Of a DNA stretch of 40,229 nucleotides, positions 7,160-14,986 are shown piece after piece; the first letter of the stretch is position 1; each line of letters opens with the position of its first letter. Made by a program: the position numbers and the translations under genes. Location of the stretch: positions 1-40,229 of the forward strand of contig JAJVIP010000036.1 of the NCBI GenBank assembly GCA_022072025.1, written 5' to 3'. The notes under the pieces were generated by a model. That model was given only the letters and a program-made list of their open reading frames with translations, was not told the origin of the DNA and made no database searches. This DNA comes from Elusimicrobiota bacterium. GTDB taxonomy: Bacteria; Elusimicrobiota; Elusimicrobia; F11.

Positions 7160-7987
7160 GAGGTTGAGGCTGCCGGGGGGGGCGTGGAAGTGGCGCTCGA
7201 CGGCGGCGTGGACGTGGCCTTTGGCGTTGAGGGTGATGAGGGCCTGGCGGGCGGTGCCGGCGGGATCGGTGATCAAAAGATTGGCCTGCGCGAAACGGAT
7301 CTCTTTTTTGAGCAGGGCGCGGGCGTGAAGGGAATCGTAGCCGATGACGAGGGGATGCAACGGCTGGGTGTCCTCCAAGGCGAGACGACGCGGGCCGTGC
7401 TGCGCGAAAGCGATGAGAGTGTCGAGGGAATACTGATGCACGTGGCCGGTGTCGAGACGCACGGGGCGGCCCTGAATTGGCAGGGAGTAGCGATGGGCGC
7501 CGGGGCTGCCGCTGATGCGCGGCTGGAAGCCGAGGGGCATGAGGGCGGCGGTGAGAGCCATGTCATCGCACACGCGGACGGGATGCTGTGAGGCGGGCGG
7601 TGCGTCGCGGTGGATCTGCGCGTCGTAGAACATGGGCAGGCCATCGGCATCGCGCTCTGCTTCGAGGTGGAGGTGGAGTCCCTCGGCCTGGGCCTTGGCG
7701 AGGGCGTCGTAGGCCATCTGCGCACGCATGGCGACGGCCATGAGGTGACCGGGCTCCGCCGGCCAGGTTTCATTGGGCGAGGCGTTCACAGGCCGAAGAA
7801 AACGGCTGCTGCGCCAGTGCTCGACGAGACGGCGAAGCTGGAGCTGCGGGAAACGCTGGGAGGGCGCGTCAAAGCGGACGGTGATGCGGGTTTCCCGCGA
7901 GCTGGCGTGGATGGTGGCGTGGACTTCGCCAGGGAAGCCGAGGGCGAGGGCGGCGGAGGCGAGGCGGGTGTCGGAGATTTCGAGCAT
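7157..7987 (-). CDS. Hypothetical protein of the tail block (276 aa)
   Basis: Not recognised. It lies between the tail tube/121-aa genes and the chaperone gene and is bounded on both sides by heptamer arrays. The sequence is soluble with many His residues (HLHLEAERD; HVHQYSLD; HVHAAVERHFHAPPG) and a repeated R/L-rich helical pattern. The start at 7987 (MLEISDTRLASAALALGF) follows CTCACTCTCCCCTC. A minor structural or assembly role is inferred from location. Confidence 0.7.
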   Translation of the reverse strand: MLEISDTRLASAALALGFPGEVHATIHASSRETRITVRFDAPSQRFPQLQLRRLVEHWRSSRFLRPVNASPNETWPAEPGHLMAVAMRAQMAYDALAKAQAEGLHLHLEAERDADGLPMFYDAQIHRDAPPASQHPVRVCDDMALTAALMPLGFQPRISGSPGAHRYSLPIQGRPVRLDTGHVHQYSLDTLIAFAQHGPRRLALEDTQPLHPLVIGYDSLHARALLKKEIRFAQANLLITDPAGTARQALITLNAKGHVHAAVERHFHAPPGSLNL

Positions 7988-7996
7988 GAGGGGAGA

Positions 7997-8059
7997 GTGA
8001 GAGGTCAGAGGTGAGAAGTGAGAGGTCAGAGGTGAGAAGTGAGAGGTGAGAGGTGAGAG
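7997..8059. repeat. Heptamer array GTSAGAR, nine units
   Basis: Nine uninterrupted 7-nt units on the plus strand: gtgagag, gtcagag, gtgagaa, gtgagag, gtcagag, gtgagaa, gtgagag, gtgagag, gtgagag. The first six form a repeated triplet (21-nt higher-order repeat). It fills nearly the entire gap between the stop at 8064 and the start at 7987. Variation is confined to unit positions 3 (G/C) and 7 (A/G). Confidence 0.92.
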
Positions 8060-8063
8060 GTGG

Positions 8064-8429
8064 TCAGTGCTGGGTGCTTAGTTTTTCTTCGAGGGCGCGG
8101 AGGCGTTGATCGAGGGAGCGCTCGGAGGGTGTGGGAGGACGGGGGCGGCGGCATTCTTCGACGAGGCGGTTGAAGAAGGTGGCGATGCGATCGCTGCCAT
8201 CGCAATAGGCGCGGTCGTAAATGGCGGAGAGGAGATCGTCGAGGGTGTCGCCGGGATGGAGCTGGATGTGGAGATGCGGGAAGTGCGTCTGCCGCAGGAA
8301 CGAGGGCGAGGAGGTGCCGTCATCGTGGCGGATGTCGCCTGCCTCACGGAAGCCGCGGGCGAGCAGATCGGCGTGCTCGGCATCGGTCATGCGGAGCTCG
8401 GCGTGGCGGAGGTCGAAGACGGAGGGCAT
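8064..8429 (-). CDS. Hypothetical protein of the tail block (121 aa)
   Basis: Not recognised. It follows the tail-tube gene, a common place for small tail-assembly proteins. The protein is hydrophilic, with a His-rich centre (TDAEHADLLARGF; HFPHLHIQLHPGDT) and a C-terminal helix (LDQRLRALEEKL). The start at 8429 is preceded by CTGAAACCTGAAACTCGAA, a heptamer array of the YTGAAAC class, with no Shine-Dalgarno. Confidence 0.65.
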   Translation of the reverse strand: MPSVFDLRHAELRMTDAEHADLLARGFREAGDIRHDDGTSSPSFLRQTHFPHLHIQLHPGDTLDDLLSAIYDRAYCDGSDRIATFFNRLVEECRRPRPPTPSERSLDQRLRALEEKLSTQH

Positions 8430-8448
8430 TTCGAGTTTCAGGTTTCAG
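8428..8448. repeat. Heptamer array YTGAAAC class, three units
   Basis: Plus-strand units atttcga, gtttcag, gtttcag; on the coding strand CTGAAAC CTGAAAC TCGAAAT, with the last unit running into the ATG of the 121-aa gene. Confidence 0.8.
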
Positions 8449-8454
8449 AATGAA

Positions 8455-8498
8455 ATGCGCCGCATGAGGTCGTGAGGAGGGACGATCATGCGGCGCAT
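8455..8498 (-). terminator. Long hairpin between tail tube and 121-aa gene
   Basis: ATGCGCCGCATGA (8455-8467) and TCATGCGGCGCAT (8486-8498) are perfect 13-nt complementary arms with an 18-nt loop. On the minus strand the hairpin is followed by TTTCATTCT, a weak U-tract, so it may act as a partial terminator that keeps tail-tube mRNA more abundant than downstream genes. Confidence 0.6.
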
Positions 8499-8534
8499 GG
8501 AGGGGATGGGCTGGGGAGTTGGAGGGGAGGCCGA

Positions 8535-9017
8535 TTAGGCGGCGGAGGCGGGATCGTGGGCGATGCAGGGATAATACTTCGCCTGGAACTGGATGGTGGC
8601 GGCGGTCTCGGGAGAGAGGGCCAGCGTGGGGGCATCGACCTGGAGCAGCTTGGCGGGATCGCGCGTGAAGCCGAGGCGCTCGACGGCCGGGGTGATCACG
8701 TCGCCATTGGGCTCGGTGATGGCGGCGGCGAAGTGGGCGCAGGTGGCGATGTTTTGACCGGCGAAGACTTTCGCCATTCCGGAGGCATTGCCGTTGGCAT
8801 CGGGGATAACCTCGCCCTCAAAGTCGATGATGAGGCCGCGGGTGATCTGACGCGTGCGGACGATTTGATCGAGCGCGGCGGCGGAGATGTGGGCCTTGGT
8901 TTCGCGGCGCTCGGAATCGATGGTGAAACTGACGCTGGTGGTGAGCACGCCCGTCTCGGCCAGTTCACTCACGTTGAACGTGCCGACAGCGCCTTGATAA
9001 ATGGTGGGGGAATACAT
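8535..9017 (-). CDS. Probable major tail (tube) protein (160 aa)
   Basis: Position after the neck genes and before the chaperones, the strong hairpin downstream, and a beta-rich sequence with alternating Thr/Val (FNVSELAETGVLTTSVSFTI; RGLIIDFEGEVIPD) suit a tail-tube subunit. It begins MYSPTIYQGAVGT and ends in an Ala-rich tail. No specific family was recognised. The start at 9017 follows CTTCTCGCCACC with no Shine-Dalgarno. Confidence 0.6.
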   Translation of the reverse strand: MYSPTIYQGAVGTFNVSELAETGVLTTSVSFTIDSERRETKAHISAAALDQIVRTRQITRGLIIDFEGEVIPDANGNASGMAKVFAGQNIATCAHFAAAITEPNGDVITPAVERLGFTRDPAKLLQVDAPTLALSPETAATIQFQAKYYPCIAHDPASAA

Positions 9018-9021
9018 GGTG

Positions 9022-9042
9022 GCGAGAAGTGAGAGGTGACGG
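9022..9042. repeat. Short heptamer array, three units
   Basis: Plus-strand units gcgagaa, gtgagag, gtgacgg, lying between the stop of the 168-aa gene (9054) and the start of the tail-tube gene (9017). It is a short, eroded member of the GTSAGAR class. Confidence 0.7.
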
Positions 9043-9053
9043 GCGGGGAAGGA

Positions 9054-9560
9054 TCAGGGCGCGGCGACAACGACGGGGCCGCGCACGGGGCGGAAGATCA
9101 TCTTGTTGGCCGATTTCGCGATGCCGAGGAAGACGGGGTAATCGGCGGCGGCGAGATCGGCGATGGGGGCGATGCCACCGGCGGTGCCGCTGAGAACGTA
9201 GATGGGAGCCGTCATCGTGAGAGTGCCGCCGGGGGTGAGGTCGTCATCTTCCAAAAGGACGGTGATGGGCTGGCCGGAGCTGGCTCCATTGAGGGCCAGG
9301 CCGATGCTGCCACCACTGCCTGAGGCGGCGGCGGAGAGATCGGCATCGGCGAGTTTCCACGAACTGGCGGAGGAGTCGTAATAGACGATCTGCCCGGCGG
9401 TGATGGTGGCACCAGCGAGGCCGGGGACCGTCTTGGCATTGGCACCGGCGACGACATTGCCCGCGGTGACGGTGACATCGGCGGCGTGACTCGTGATCGG
9501 CGGGATCACGAAGGTGAAGGCCAGGATGGCGACGGAGAGGATGGAGAGGAGCTGCTTCAT
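9054..9560 (-). CDS. Head decoration-like protein (DUF2190-like) with signal peptide (168 aa)
   Basis: Residues 1-27 form a clear Sec signal peptide (MKQLLSILSVAILAFTFVIP with AxA-like cleavage after SHA). The mature part resembles the DUF2190/decoration family: AGQIVYYDSSASSWKLADAD, then IGLALNGASSGQPITVLL, then YVLSGTAGGIAPIADLAAAD and a short C-terminal strand. Decoration proteins bind the capsid surface and stabilise it. A signal peptide is not expected for a cytoplasmically assembled capsid component. The start at 9560 follows an octamer array ending in CCACCCC. Confidence 0.7.
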   Translation of the reverse strand: MKQLLSILSVAILAFTFVIPPITSHAADVTVTAGNVVAGANAKTVPGLAGATITAGQIVYYDSSASSWKLADADLSAAASGSGGSIGLALNGASSGQPITVLLEDDDLTPGGTLTMTAPIYVLSGTAGGIAPIADLAAADYPVFLGIAKSANKMIFRPVRGPVVVAAP

Positions 9561-9564
9561 GGGG

Positions 9565-9596
9565 TGGAGCGGTGGAGTGGTGGAGTGATGGGGTGC
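9565..9596. repeat. Octamer array TGGAGTGR, four units
   Basis: Plus-strand 8-nt units tggagcgg, tggagtgg, tggagtga, tggggtgc between the TGACACC junction motif and the start codon of the decoration-like gene. The same octamers appear in coding sequence at 10755-10778. Confidence 0.8.
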
Positions 9597-9627
9597 GTGA
9601 GGATGCGATGGAGGACGGGTGTCAAAT

Positions 9628-10152
9628 TCAGGCGGCCCAGGCGAGCACCGCGCCGGCCTCCAGGGTGAGAATCAAAGCGCTGGGGGGCAGCTTTTCGGCA
9701 TCGCGGTCAACGGTGGAGAGGCGGCCGACGTGACGGCTGATGAGGGTCCAGCCTTGACGGTCGTCGCTAGAGAGGGCCTCGACGTAGGCGGTGAAGGCGT
9801 CGTGATGGCGGAGCCGCCGCTCGATGATGTCCATGATCTCATCGGCATCGGCACGGGTGTGGCTGCGGGATTGTGAGACGGCATCCGTGGCGGCCTGCCG
9901 CAGAGTGGTGCAGAGGCGGATCTCGATGGCGAGGACGCGGCGGGCGGAGGTGCTGCCGGTTTCATCCGCACGAATGGTGATCTGCGGCAGGCTCATCTCC
10001 GCGCCGTCATCCATGAGGCGGCGCGGCAGCTCGGTGGTGGACGGCAGATCGAGATCGGTGATGCCGGCGTCGTCCGAGAGATCGGAGAGAGATGTGAGGG
10101 AGAGGTAGCCGTGGAGGATGGCGGCGTAAGTGTGGGATGGCGAGGTGCGCAT
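9628..10152 (-). CDS. Neck/tail completion protein (174 aa)
   Basis: The gene directly follows the 108-aa neck protein (stop 10154-10156, start 10152), in the place of lambda gpZ/gpU-type tail completion or terminator proteins. The protein is soluble and mixed alpha/beta, with IEIRLCTTLRQAATDAVSQS in the middle and a C-terminal beta region. The start MRTSPSHTYAAILHGYL is preferred over the upstream in-frame ATG at 10206, which lies inside the previous gene. Family unrecognised; role inferred from order. Confidence 0.7.
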   Translation of the reverse strand: MRTSPSHTYAAILHGYLSLTSLSDLSDDAGITDLDLPSTTELPRRLMDDGAEMSLPQITIRADETGSTSARRVLAIEIRLCTTLRQAATDAVSQSRSHTRADADEIMDIIERRLRHHDAFTAYVEALSSDDRQGWTLISRHVGRLSTVDRDAEKLPPSALILTLEAGAVLAWAA

Positions 10153-10153
10153 A

Positions 10154-10480
10154 TCAGCCGGGGAAGCGGTGGAGGGTGATGAACCAGGCGGGGGCCTGGG
10201 GATCATCGCCCGCGACGGAGTCGATGTGCCATTCGATGCCTTCGATGGTGACGACGGTGCCGCGGACGGGGGCGGTGGGGAGGATGGCCTTCCGCACGGT
10301 GGCGGTGGCGCGCTGGACGAGGACGGAGCCGGAGCCGTCCGGCATCATTTCACGCGCGGCGGCGGCACGGGTGACGGCGGCGGTGTAGCGCACGCCGGCG
10401 ATGAGGAGGGTGCCCGCGTGGAGGGACTCAAGAGTGCGCTGGTGGCGCTGGCGGGCGGCTTGGACGGCGGAGGGGCTCAC
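10154..10480 (-). CDS. Head-tail joining (stopper-like) protein (108 aa)
   Basis: Small beta-rich C-terminus of the type seen in gpFII/stopper proteins (VVTIEGIEWHIDSVAGD, then AWFITLHRFPG) after a helical N-terminus. It starts with GTG at 10480, 14 nt after the poly-U tract of a terminator, with the TTTTTTTGACATCC element just before it. Located between coat and tail-completion genes, it most likely forms part of the neck that connects portal and tail. Confidence 0.65.
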   Translation of the reverse strand: MSPSAVQAARQRHQRTLESLHAGTLLIAGVRYTAAVTRAAAAREMMPDGSGSVLVQRATATVRKAILPTAPVRGTVVTIEGIEWHIDSVAGDDPQAPAWFITLHRFPG

Positions 10481-10497
10481 GCCTGCGGGCGGATGTC

Positions 10498-10541
10498 AAA
10501 AAAAGCCCGGCGCGCTGAAACCATGAAACAGCGCGCCGGGC
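10498..10541 (-). terminator. Strong rho-independent terminator
   Basis: GCCCGGCGCGCTG and its perfect complement CAGCGCGCCGGGC make a 13-bp stem with an 11-nt loop (minus strand), followed by seven U that run directly into the GACATCC junction motif. It separates coat-level expression (upstream) from the neck and tail genes. Confidence 0.92.
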
Positions 10542-10594
10542 GATGGCAACCAAACAACGGTGGACGGGCCGCTGCAGATGTCAGGTGGAGGGTG

Positions 10595-10801
10595 TCAAAC
10601 CTGCTTTCGGAAGTAAGCGGCATGTTCGTTGCTGTAACGGCATGCGACGATGGTGATCAACTGCCAGCCATCCCGCTCCATGGTGGTGAGGATGCCGGGA
10701 AGCTCCTCGGGATGGGCAATCTTGACGGTGTGGGCCAGGGTGCTGGCAACGGACTGGAGTGATGGAGTGGTGGAGACTTGAGGTTTGGGTGCTTTGGCCA
10801 T
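10595..10801 (-). CDS. Small DUF4177-like protein (68 aa)
   Basis: Residues 33-66 (ELPGILTTMERDGWQLITIV, then an aromatic YF followed by RK) match the layout of small DUF4177-like proteins (helix, GW-x-L, strands). The role is unknown. It stands alone between two strong terminators, after the coat gene. Residues 10-18 (VSTTPSLQS) are encoded by an octamer repeat array (10755-10778), so part of the N-terminus derives from the dispersed repeat family. Its TGA stop forms part of a TTTGACACC junction motif. Confidence 0.65.
   Translation of the reverse strand: MAKAPKPQVSTTPSLQSVASTLAHTVKIAHPEELPGILTTMERDGWQLITIVACRYSNEHAAYFRKQV
10755..10778. repeat. Octamer array TGGAGTGR inside coding sequence
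   Basis: Units tggagtga, tggagtgg, tggagact, encoding residues of the 68-aa protein on the minus strand. Same words as the intergenic array at 9565-9596. Confidence 0.7.
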
Positions 10802-10817
10802 GGCGGCGGGAGGATGT

Positions 10818-10851
10818 CAAAAAAAACGGCCCGCCGGTGAGGGCGGGCCGT
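10818..10851 (-). terminator. Strong rho-independent terminator after the coat gene
   Basis: ACGGCCCGCC (10826-10835) pairs with GGCGGGCCGT (10842-10851) around a 6-nt loop, followed on the minus strand by eight U. It lies between the coat protein stop (10878) and the 68-aa gene, and the U-tract runs into the TTTTGACATCC motif. Confidence 0.92.
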
Positions 10852-10877
10852 CCAAACAACACACGAAGGATTCTTGA

Positions 10878-12215
10878 TCAGCCGAGGAGGGTGGCGACGA
10901 ACTCGGGCTTCCAGACTTTGACGCCGTAGAAGGCCATGAGCTTGATCTGGTTCATGCCGTAGCCTTTGTAGAGGCGGGCGGAGAAGCTGAGGCCGGTCTT
11001 TTCATCGACGAGCACGGCGATCTCCTCACCGACATCACCACCAGGCGGCTGGGCAGGCGGACGCATGGCGAGCTCGATGGCGGACTTGTGGAAGCCGACG
11101 TTGGCGGTGTAGCTGTCGCCGATGGTGATCTCGGAGGCGGTGGTGCCAGCGACACGGAGACCCGGATGATTGATGACGATGTCGCCGCTGGTGGCGGTGC
11201 TGCCGGTCTTGACGACGTATTTGTTGGCGGTGTCGGTGTCGAAGGCGATGACATCGCCAGCCTTGATGCCGGTGCTGTTGACGGTGCCGCCTTCGAAGGA
11301 CAGCGTGGTCTGGCCGATGGCCTCCGATCCGCTGAGATCGTAACCAGTGCCAGCTCCCTTGGTGTGAAGCTGCACGCCAGCGGAGGTGCGGATGGAGAAG
11401 CCGCTGATGTTGAGCAGCTCGCCACGACGGAGAGGGGAATCACTGCCTGCCTCGTTGACCTTGGTGAGCTGGGTGAGATTGCGCAGCTTGGTGCCGGCGG
11501 CGGAATTGATGATGAGGGAGAGATCACCATCATCAAGAGGACAGCCGTTGTCCTCCAGGATCTGGCGCAGGGCGTTGATGTCGTTGTGGTTCGACGCGAA
11601 GGGCGTGGTGCCGGCGGTGCCGGTGGCACGGGACGCGCCTTTGTAGGCGTATTCGCCGATGCTGGCCTCAATGGCGTTGATCATTTTGCGAATGCCCTGC
11701 TTGTAGAGCTGCTGCAGCGCAAGCTCAGCGCCGACGGTGTTGGCGAGCTGGGCAAACTGCTCACCTTTAAGCGGGATGCTGGCACCTGCATAAAGGCTGA
11801 GCGTGAGAGTCTCCGTCGAGGTGGTGATGTCCGCCGCATCCGGAGTCGTCATGGCCGGGGTGTAGGACGTTTCGAGCGTGGGCTCCGTGGTGCGCAGGGA
11901 AGTCACGGTGCCGCCGGCGGAAACGCCCTCGGAGCCGCCATTGACCATGACGCCCTGGCAGAAGCCGGTGGGCTCACGTGCGACCATGTCGCGGGCCTGA
12001 TAGAGGATCTCCGTGAGGCCGGTGAGGCTGATGTCATTGGCGCAGCAGCGGGCGGCGGGCTGCCAGTTGGTGTTGAGGGCGTTTGCGCCGATGAAGAAGG
12101 TGACGGCCATGGTGGTGATGGCACCGATGGGACCGAAGAGGGCGGCGGCTTTGAAGGTGATGGCGACGAGGGCCACAGCGAAGCAAAGACCGGCGATGAG
12201 CTTGAGGTATTTCAT
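10878..12215 (-). CDS. Major capsid protein, P22 coat-like, with hydrophobic N-terminal extension (445 aa)
   Basis: Main shell subunit. Canonical coat sequence starts near residue 63 (DISLTGLTEILYQARDMVAR, an N-terminal helix as in P22-type coats). Residues about 305-375 (GDVIAFDTDTANKYVV, DIVINHP) resemble the inserted beta domain of P22 gp5. The hallmark FHKSAIELAMRPPAQPP and the YGVKVWKPEFVATLLG end complete the match. Unusually, residues 1-48 carry two hydrophobic segments (KLIAGLCFAVALVAITF, then IGAITTMAVTFFIGANAL), like a signal peptide or membrane anchor. The start at 12215 is the first ATG after an upstream TGA and a TTGACACCC junction motif; ATG at residue 36 would remove only the first segment. 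Confidence 0.85.
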   Translation of the reverse strand: MKYLKLIAGLCFAVALVAITFKAAALFGPIGAITTMAVTFFIGANALNTNWQPAARCCANDISLTGLTEILYQARDMVAREPTGFCQGVMVNGGSEGVSAGGTVTSLRTTEPTLETSYTPAMTTPDAADITTSTETLTLSLYAGASIPLKGEQFAQLANTVGAELALQQLYKQGIRKMINAIEASIGEYAYKGASRATGTAGTTPFASNHNDINALRQILEDNGCPLDDGDLSLIINSAAGTKLRNLTQLTKVNEAGSDSPLRRGELLNISGFSIRTSAGVQLHTKGAGTGYDLSGSEAIGQTTLSFEGGTVNSTGIKAGDVIAFDTDTANKYVVKTGSTATSGDIVINHPGLRVAGTTASEITIGDSYTANVGFHKSAIELAMRPPAQPPGGDVGEEIAVLVDEKTGLSFSARLYKGYGMNQIKLMAFYGVKVWKPEFVATLLG

Positions 12216-12265
12216 GATGAGGGTAGGCGATGGAGGTGGAGGTGTGGAGGTGGGAAGGGTGTCAA

Positions 12266-13327
12266 TCAGTCGTCCGTGAGCTTGCCGCCGGCGGCCATGA
12301 AGGCATTGCGCTCAGAATGGGGGAGTTTGTTGAAGGCGCTGCGGGCCATGACCTTGTCCTCTTTTTTGGGAGGAGGTGCGGTGACGGCTGGATTGCCACC
12401 GGCGGCACTGGCGGGGCCGTTGGTGAGCAGGGCTTTGATGTTGGCGAGCTCGGTTTCGAGGGCGGTGATCTTGGCCTTGTCGGCGGCGGTGGCGTCGGTG
12501 ATGCGCTTGCCGAAGGCGGCTTTGACGTCGGCGTCTTCGAAGTCGATGACGACGTTTTTGGATGGCGGCTGCCATGCGTCGATGGCGGTGACGATCTGGT
12601 CTTCGGTGGCGTTATCGGCAAACGCGATGCCGATCTTCTTGGCGAGGGCGAGGAGTGCTTTCATTTCGGAGGGAGTGAGTTGAGGATGAGGATCGGCGTG
12701 TGCCGGTGGTGGCGCGGAGGTGTCAAACAGGGCGGCGGGGAGCATGGTGAAAAGCGGGCTCCACTCAGCCTTGAAAGCGCGGGCCTTGGTGCTGCCATTG
12801 CTGCGGGTGGCGAAGCCTGCTTTGACGGCTTCCTCGCCGAAGAACCAAGTGCCGATCTCTGTCTTCATTTTGTCGCGGATTTCTTCCTCGGGCATGGCGA
12901 GCTTGGCGCGGTAGATGCCGATGATGCGCTCTTCAAACTGGCGGGCGAGATCGGCACCGGCTTGGAGTTGATCGGGATTACCACGAATGCCGGCGGTGAC
13001 GCGGTGGATCATGACGCGGCCATTGGCGGCGATGATGCGCTCATCGGCAGCGAGGATGATGACGGATGCCATGGAGGCGGCTGTGCCGACGATGTTCATG
13101 GTGACTTTGCCAGTGAACTCGCTGATGGCATCATAGATGCTGAGCCCGTCCTCACAGCTTCCGCCTGGACAATCGACATTGAAGGTGACGTTTTTGCCTT
13201 TGTGCGGGCGAAGGGCATCCAAGAAGGATTGCGTGCTGATGCCGAATGCGCCGATTTCGTCGAGGAGATCGATTTCGACGGTGTTGCTAGCAGAGGCGGT
13301 GATGGTGAACCATGTTTTGCGGGACAT
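12266..13327 (-). CDS. ClpP-type prohead protease with scaffold-like C-terminus, gpC-like (353 aa)
   Basis: Residues about 30-190 are a ClpP/S49-type serine protease: NVDCPGGSCEDGLSIYDAI, then nucleophile Ser in GTAASMASVI (near 87), then MIHRVTAG with the catalytic His (near 109). The C-terminal third (about 220-353) has a linker, a short coiled coil (AADKAKITALETELANIKAL) and a Lys/Asn-rich end, as in proteases with a fused scaffolding segment. The enzyme cleaves scaffold and itself during head maturation. It sits between portal and coat as in lambda. The start at 13327 follows GCGGCCACC without Shine-Dalgarno. Confidence 0.9.
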   Translation of the reverse strand: MSRKTWFTITASASNTVEIDLLDEIGAFGISTQSFLDALRPHKGKNVTFNVDCPGGSCEDGLSIYDAISEFTGKVTMNIVGTAASMASVIILAADERIIAANGRVMIHRVTAGIRGNPDQLQAGADLARQFEERIIGIYRAKLAMPEEEIRDKMKTEIGTWFFGEEAVKAGFATRSNGSTKARAFKAEWSPLFTMLPAALFDTSAPPPAHADPHPQLTPSEMKALLALAKKIGIAFADNATEDQIVTAIDAWQPPSKNVVIDFEDADVKAAFGKRITDATAADKAKITALETELANIKALLTNGPASAAGGNPAVTAPPPKKEDKVMARSAFNKLPHSERNAFMAAGGKLTDD

Positions 13328-13357
13328 GGTGGCCGCGAGATGTCAAAAGGCGGCGGA

Positions 13358-14980
13358 CTACGAACGGGCGTCCATTTCGGTGAGATCCTGTGCCACAGCT
13401 TCCGGTGAGAGGGTGCTGAGCATGGAGCTGCTGCTGCTGGTGGTGCGCTGGCCGAGGCCAAGGATGAGGGCGATGGAGGCGGGGATGGTGACCTGCTCGA
13501 TGGGCTGGCCGGTGGCGCGGTGGACGGCGTATTTGAGGAGGTCGATTTTTTGATCGATGGCGGCACGGCGGGTCATGGTGCCGTTGGCACCGGTGATCAT
13601 CTCGACGAGGTCGTCAGGGGTGATGAGGTTTTCGCCGAGCTGCTCCATTTTGGCTTTGTGATCGCGGCCGGCATCGGCGGAGGGATCGGGATCGGTGACG
13701 AAGTCGATGACGTTCCAGTCTTCGACTTGGGCGTATTTGCTGAGGGCTCCGCCGGGCATCATGGCGGTGCCGATGACTTTTTCCCAGATCCATTGGATCA
13801 AGGGGTAGAGCTTGGAGCGGAGGCCTTCGTGGGCGCGCTTTACTTGCTCGAGGAGTCCGCGGTATTCGGTGCCGCCGACTTTGCCGCGCATGAAGATCCA
13901 CTCGGGCGGGTAGCCGAACTCGAAGATGAAGGGATGGAGGAGGTCTTCGAGGATTTGCTTGAAGGGGACGCCTTCGGTGGGGTTGGTGAAGAAGTTGAAC
14001 TGCTCGTCACTGGAGAGAGGGATGAAGATGGCTCCTTCACCGATCTCGACGAAGCGACGGCCGGTGTCGGCGGCGGGATTGCCGGACTGCTCGGCGGTGA
14101 GGACCTGCTGCATGGCGTTGAGGACCTTGCCGTCTTTGGTGGTGGTGGCACCGAGGAGGGCGGCGCGGACTTTGGCGCTGTGCTTGCGGAGGGCTTTGAG
14201 GTCGAGGACGTCGAGGAGGTCCGGGCCGGCGGCGAAGATGGCGGGATCGCCGTGGTATTGATTGATGCGGCTGGGATCTTTGAGGTGGAAGACGTTGCGA
14301 TGGCCGAGCGCGTTGATGGCGGGGATGTCGATGTATTTGCCGCTGGTGAAGGCGCTGGTGTCGTCCTGATTGAGGCGGATTTTGACGAGCTGATCGAGGC
14401 CGTTGTAGAAGAGGCCGTCGAAGCAGCGCTCGGCACGGGTGTCCTTCACATCGCCATTGGTGAGCTGGTCACGGGTGATGGTCTGGAGCTGAAAAGCGCG
14501 TTTGGATTTGTCATTGAGGCTCCAGGCGAGGCCGGCGGGATCGAAGACGGGGAGGATGAAGTTTTCGCCATCGCCGAGCATGCCGGCGAGCCACATGGAC
14601 TGGAGCTGGAAGAAGGTCTGCTCTTTGCGGAGATCGACGGCGGGGGAGTCGGCCCATTTGGAAAACAATGCAGTGGCATCGCGCTGGAAGTCGGGGTTCT
14701 GGCTGATGCTTTTGGCTCCGATGCCTTTGCCGACGGCCTCGCGCGGGAGCTGTCGGCAGGCGTAACGGACCTGGGGGATGCCGTTTTCGCTTTGGAGATA
14801 ACGGGAGATTTGAACGATGTCTTTGGAGCGCTGGATGCGCTCGAGGTGCTTGTTGCTCCACGGCTGCCAGGTGGGCAGGGTGCGATAACTGCCGGAGGAC
14901 GCGGGGAGGGCGGCGTTGAGCACGGGGCTGTTGACGATGCCAGTGGTGCCGGTGATGGCGGTTTTTTTGCGGCGGGCCAT
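13358..14980 (-). CDS. Portal protein, lambda gpB-like (540 aa)
   Basis: Forms the dodecameric ring through which DNA enters and leaves the capsid. Family features of lambda-type portals: RSKDIVQISRYLQSENGIPQ near the N-terminus, LGDGENFILPVFDP near 125, FQLQTITRDQL, then NVFHLKDPSRINQYHGDP, and the conserved FGYPPEWIFMRGKVGGTEYR near 400. The start at 14980 (MARRKKTAITG) follows GAGAACAAAACC. The frame is open upstream only because it reads through the heptamer spacer (peptide NREQRTENREQ), which is not likely to be translated. It sits between the gpW-position protein and the protease, the lambda order. Confidence 0.92.
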   Translation of the reverse strand: MARRKKTAITGTTGIVNSPVLNAALPASSGSYRTLPTWQPWSNKHLERIQRSKDIVQISRYLQSENGIPQVRYACRQLPREAVGKGIGAKSISQNPDFQRDATALFSKWADSPAVDLRKEQTFFQLQSMWLAGMLGDGENFILPVFDPAGLAWSLNDKSKRAFQLQTITRDQLTNGDVKDTRAERCFDGLFYNGLDQLVKIRLNQDDTSAFTSGKYIDIPAINALGHRNVFHLKDPSRINQYHGDPAIFAAGPDLLDVLDLKALRKHSAKVRAALLGATTTKDGKVLNAMQQVLTAEQSGNPAADTGRRFVEIGEGAIFIPLSSDEQFNFFTNPTEGVPFKQILEDLLHPFIFEFGYPPEWIFMRGKVGGTEYRGLLEQVKRAHEGLRSKLYPLIQWIWEKVIGTAMMPGGALSKYAQVEDWNVIDFVTDPDPSADAGRDHKAKMEQLGENLITPDDLVEMITGANGTMTRRAAIDQKIDLLKYAVHRATGQPIEQVTIPASIALILGLGQRTTSSSSSMLSTLSPEAVAQDLTEMDARS

Positions 14981-14986
14981 GGTTTT

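Noticed and set aside
7997-8059. CRISPR-like array
   Set aside because: Units are only 7 nt with no spacers of uniform length, no cas genes, and unit-level variation; these are degenerate tandem repeats.
11088-12683. 531-codon plus-strand frame opposite coat and protease genes
   Set aside because: It crosses two well-identified structural genes and a gene junction on the other strand; codon-bias shadow.
12717-12726. Another TTTGACAC junction motif
   Set aside because: It lies inside the protease gene (LFDTS codons) far from any gene end and is probably chance.
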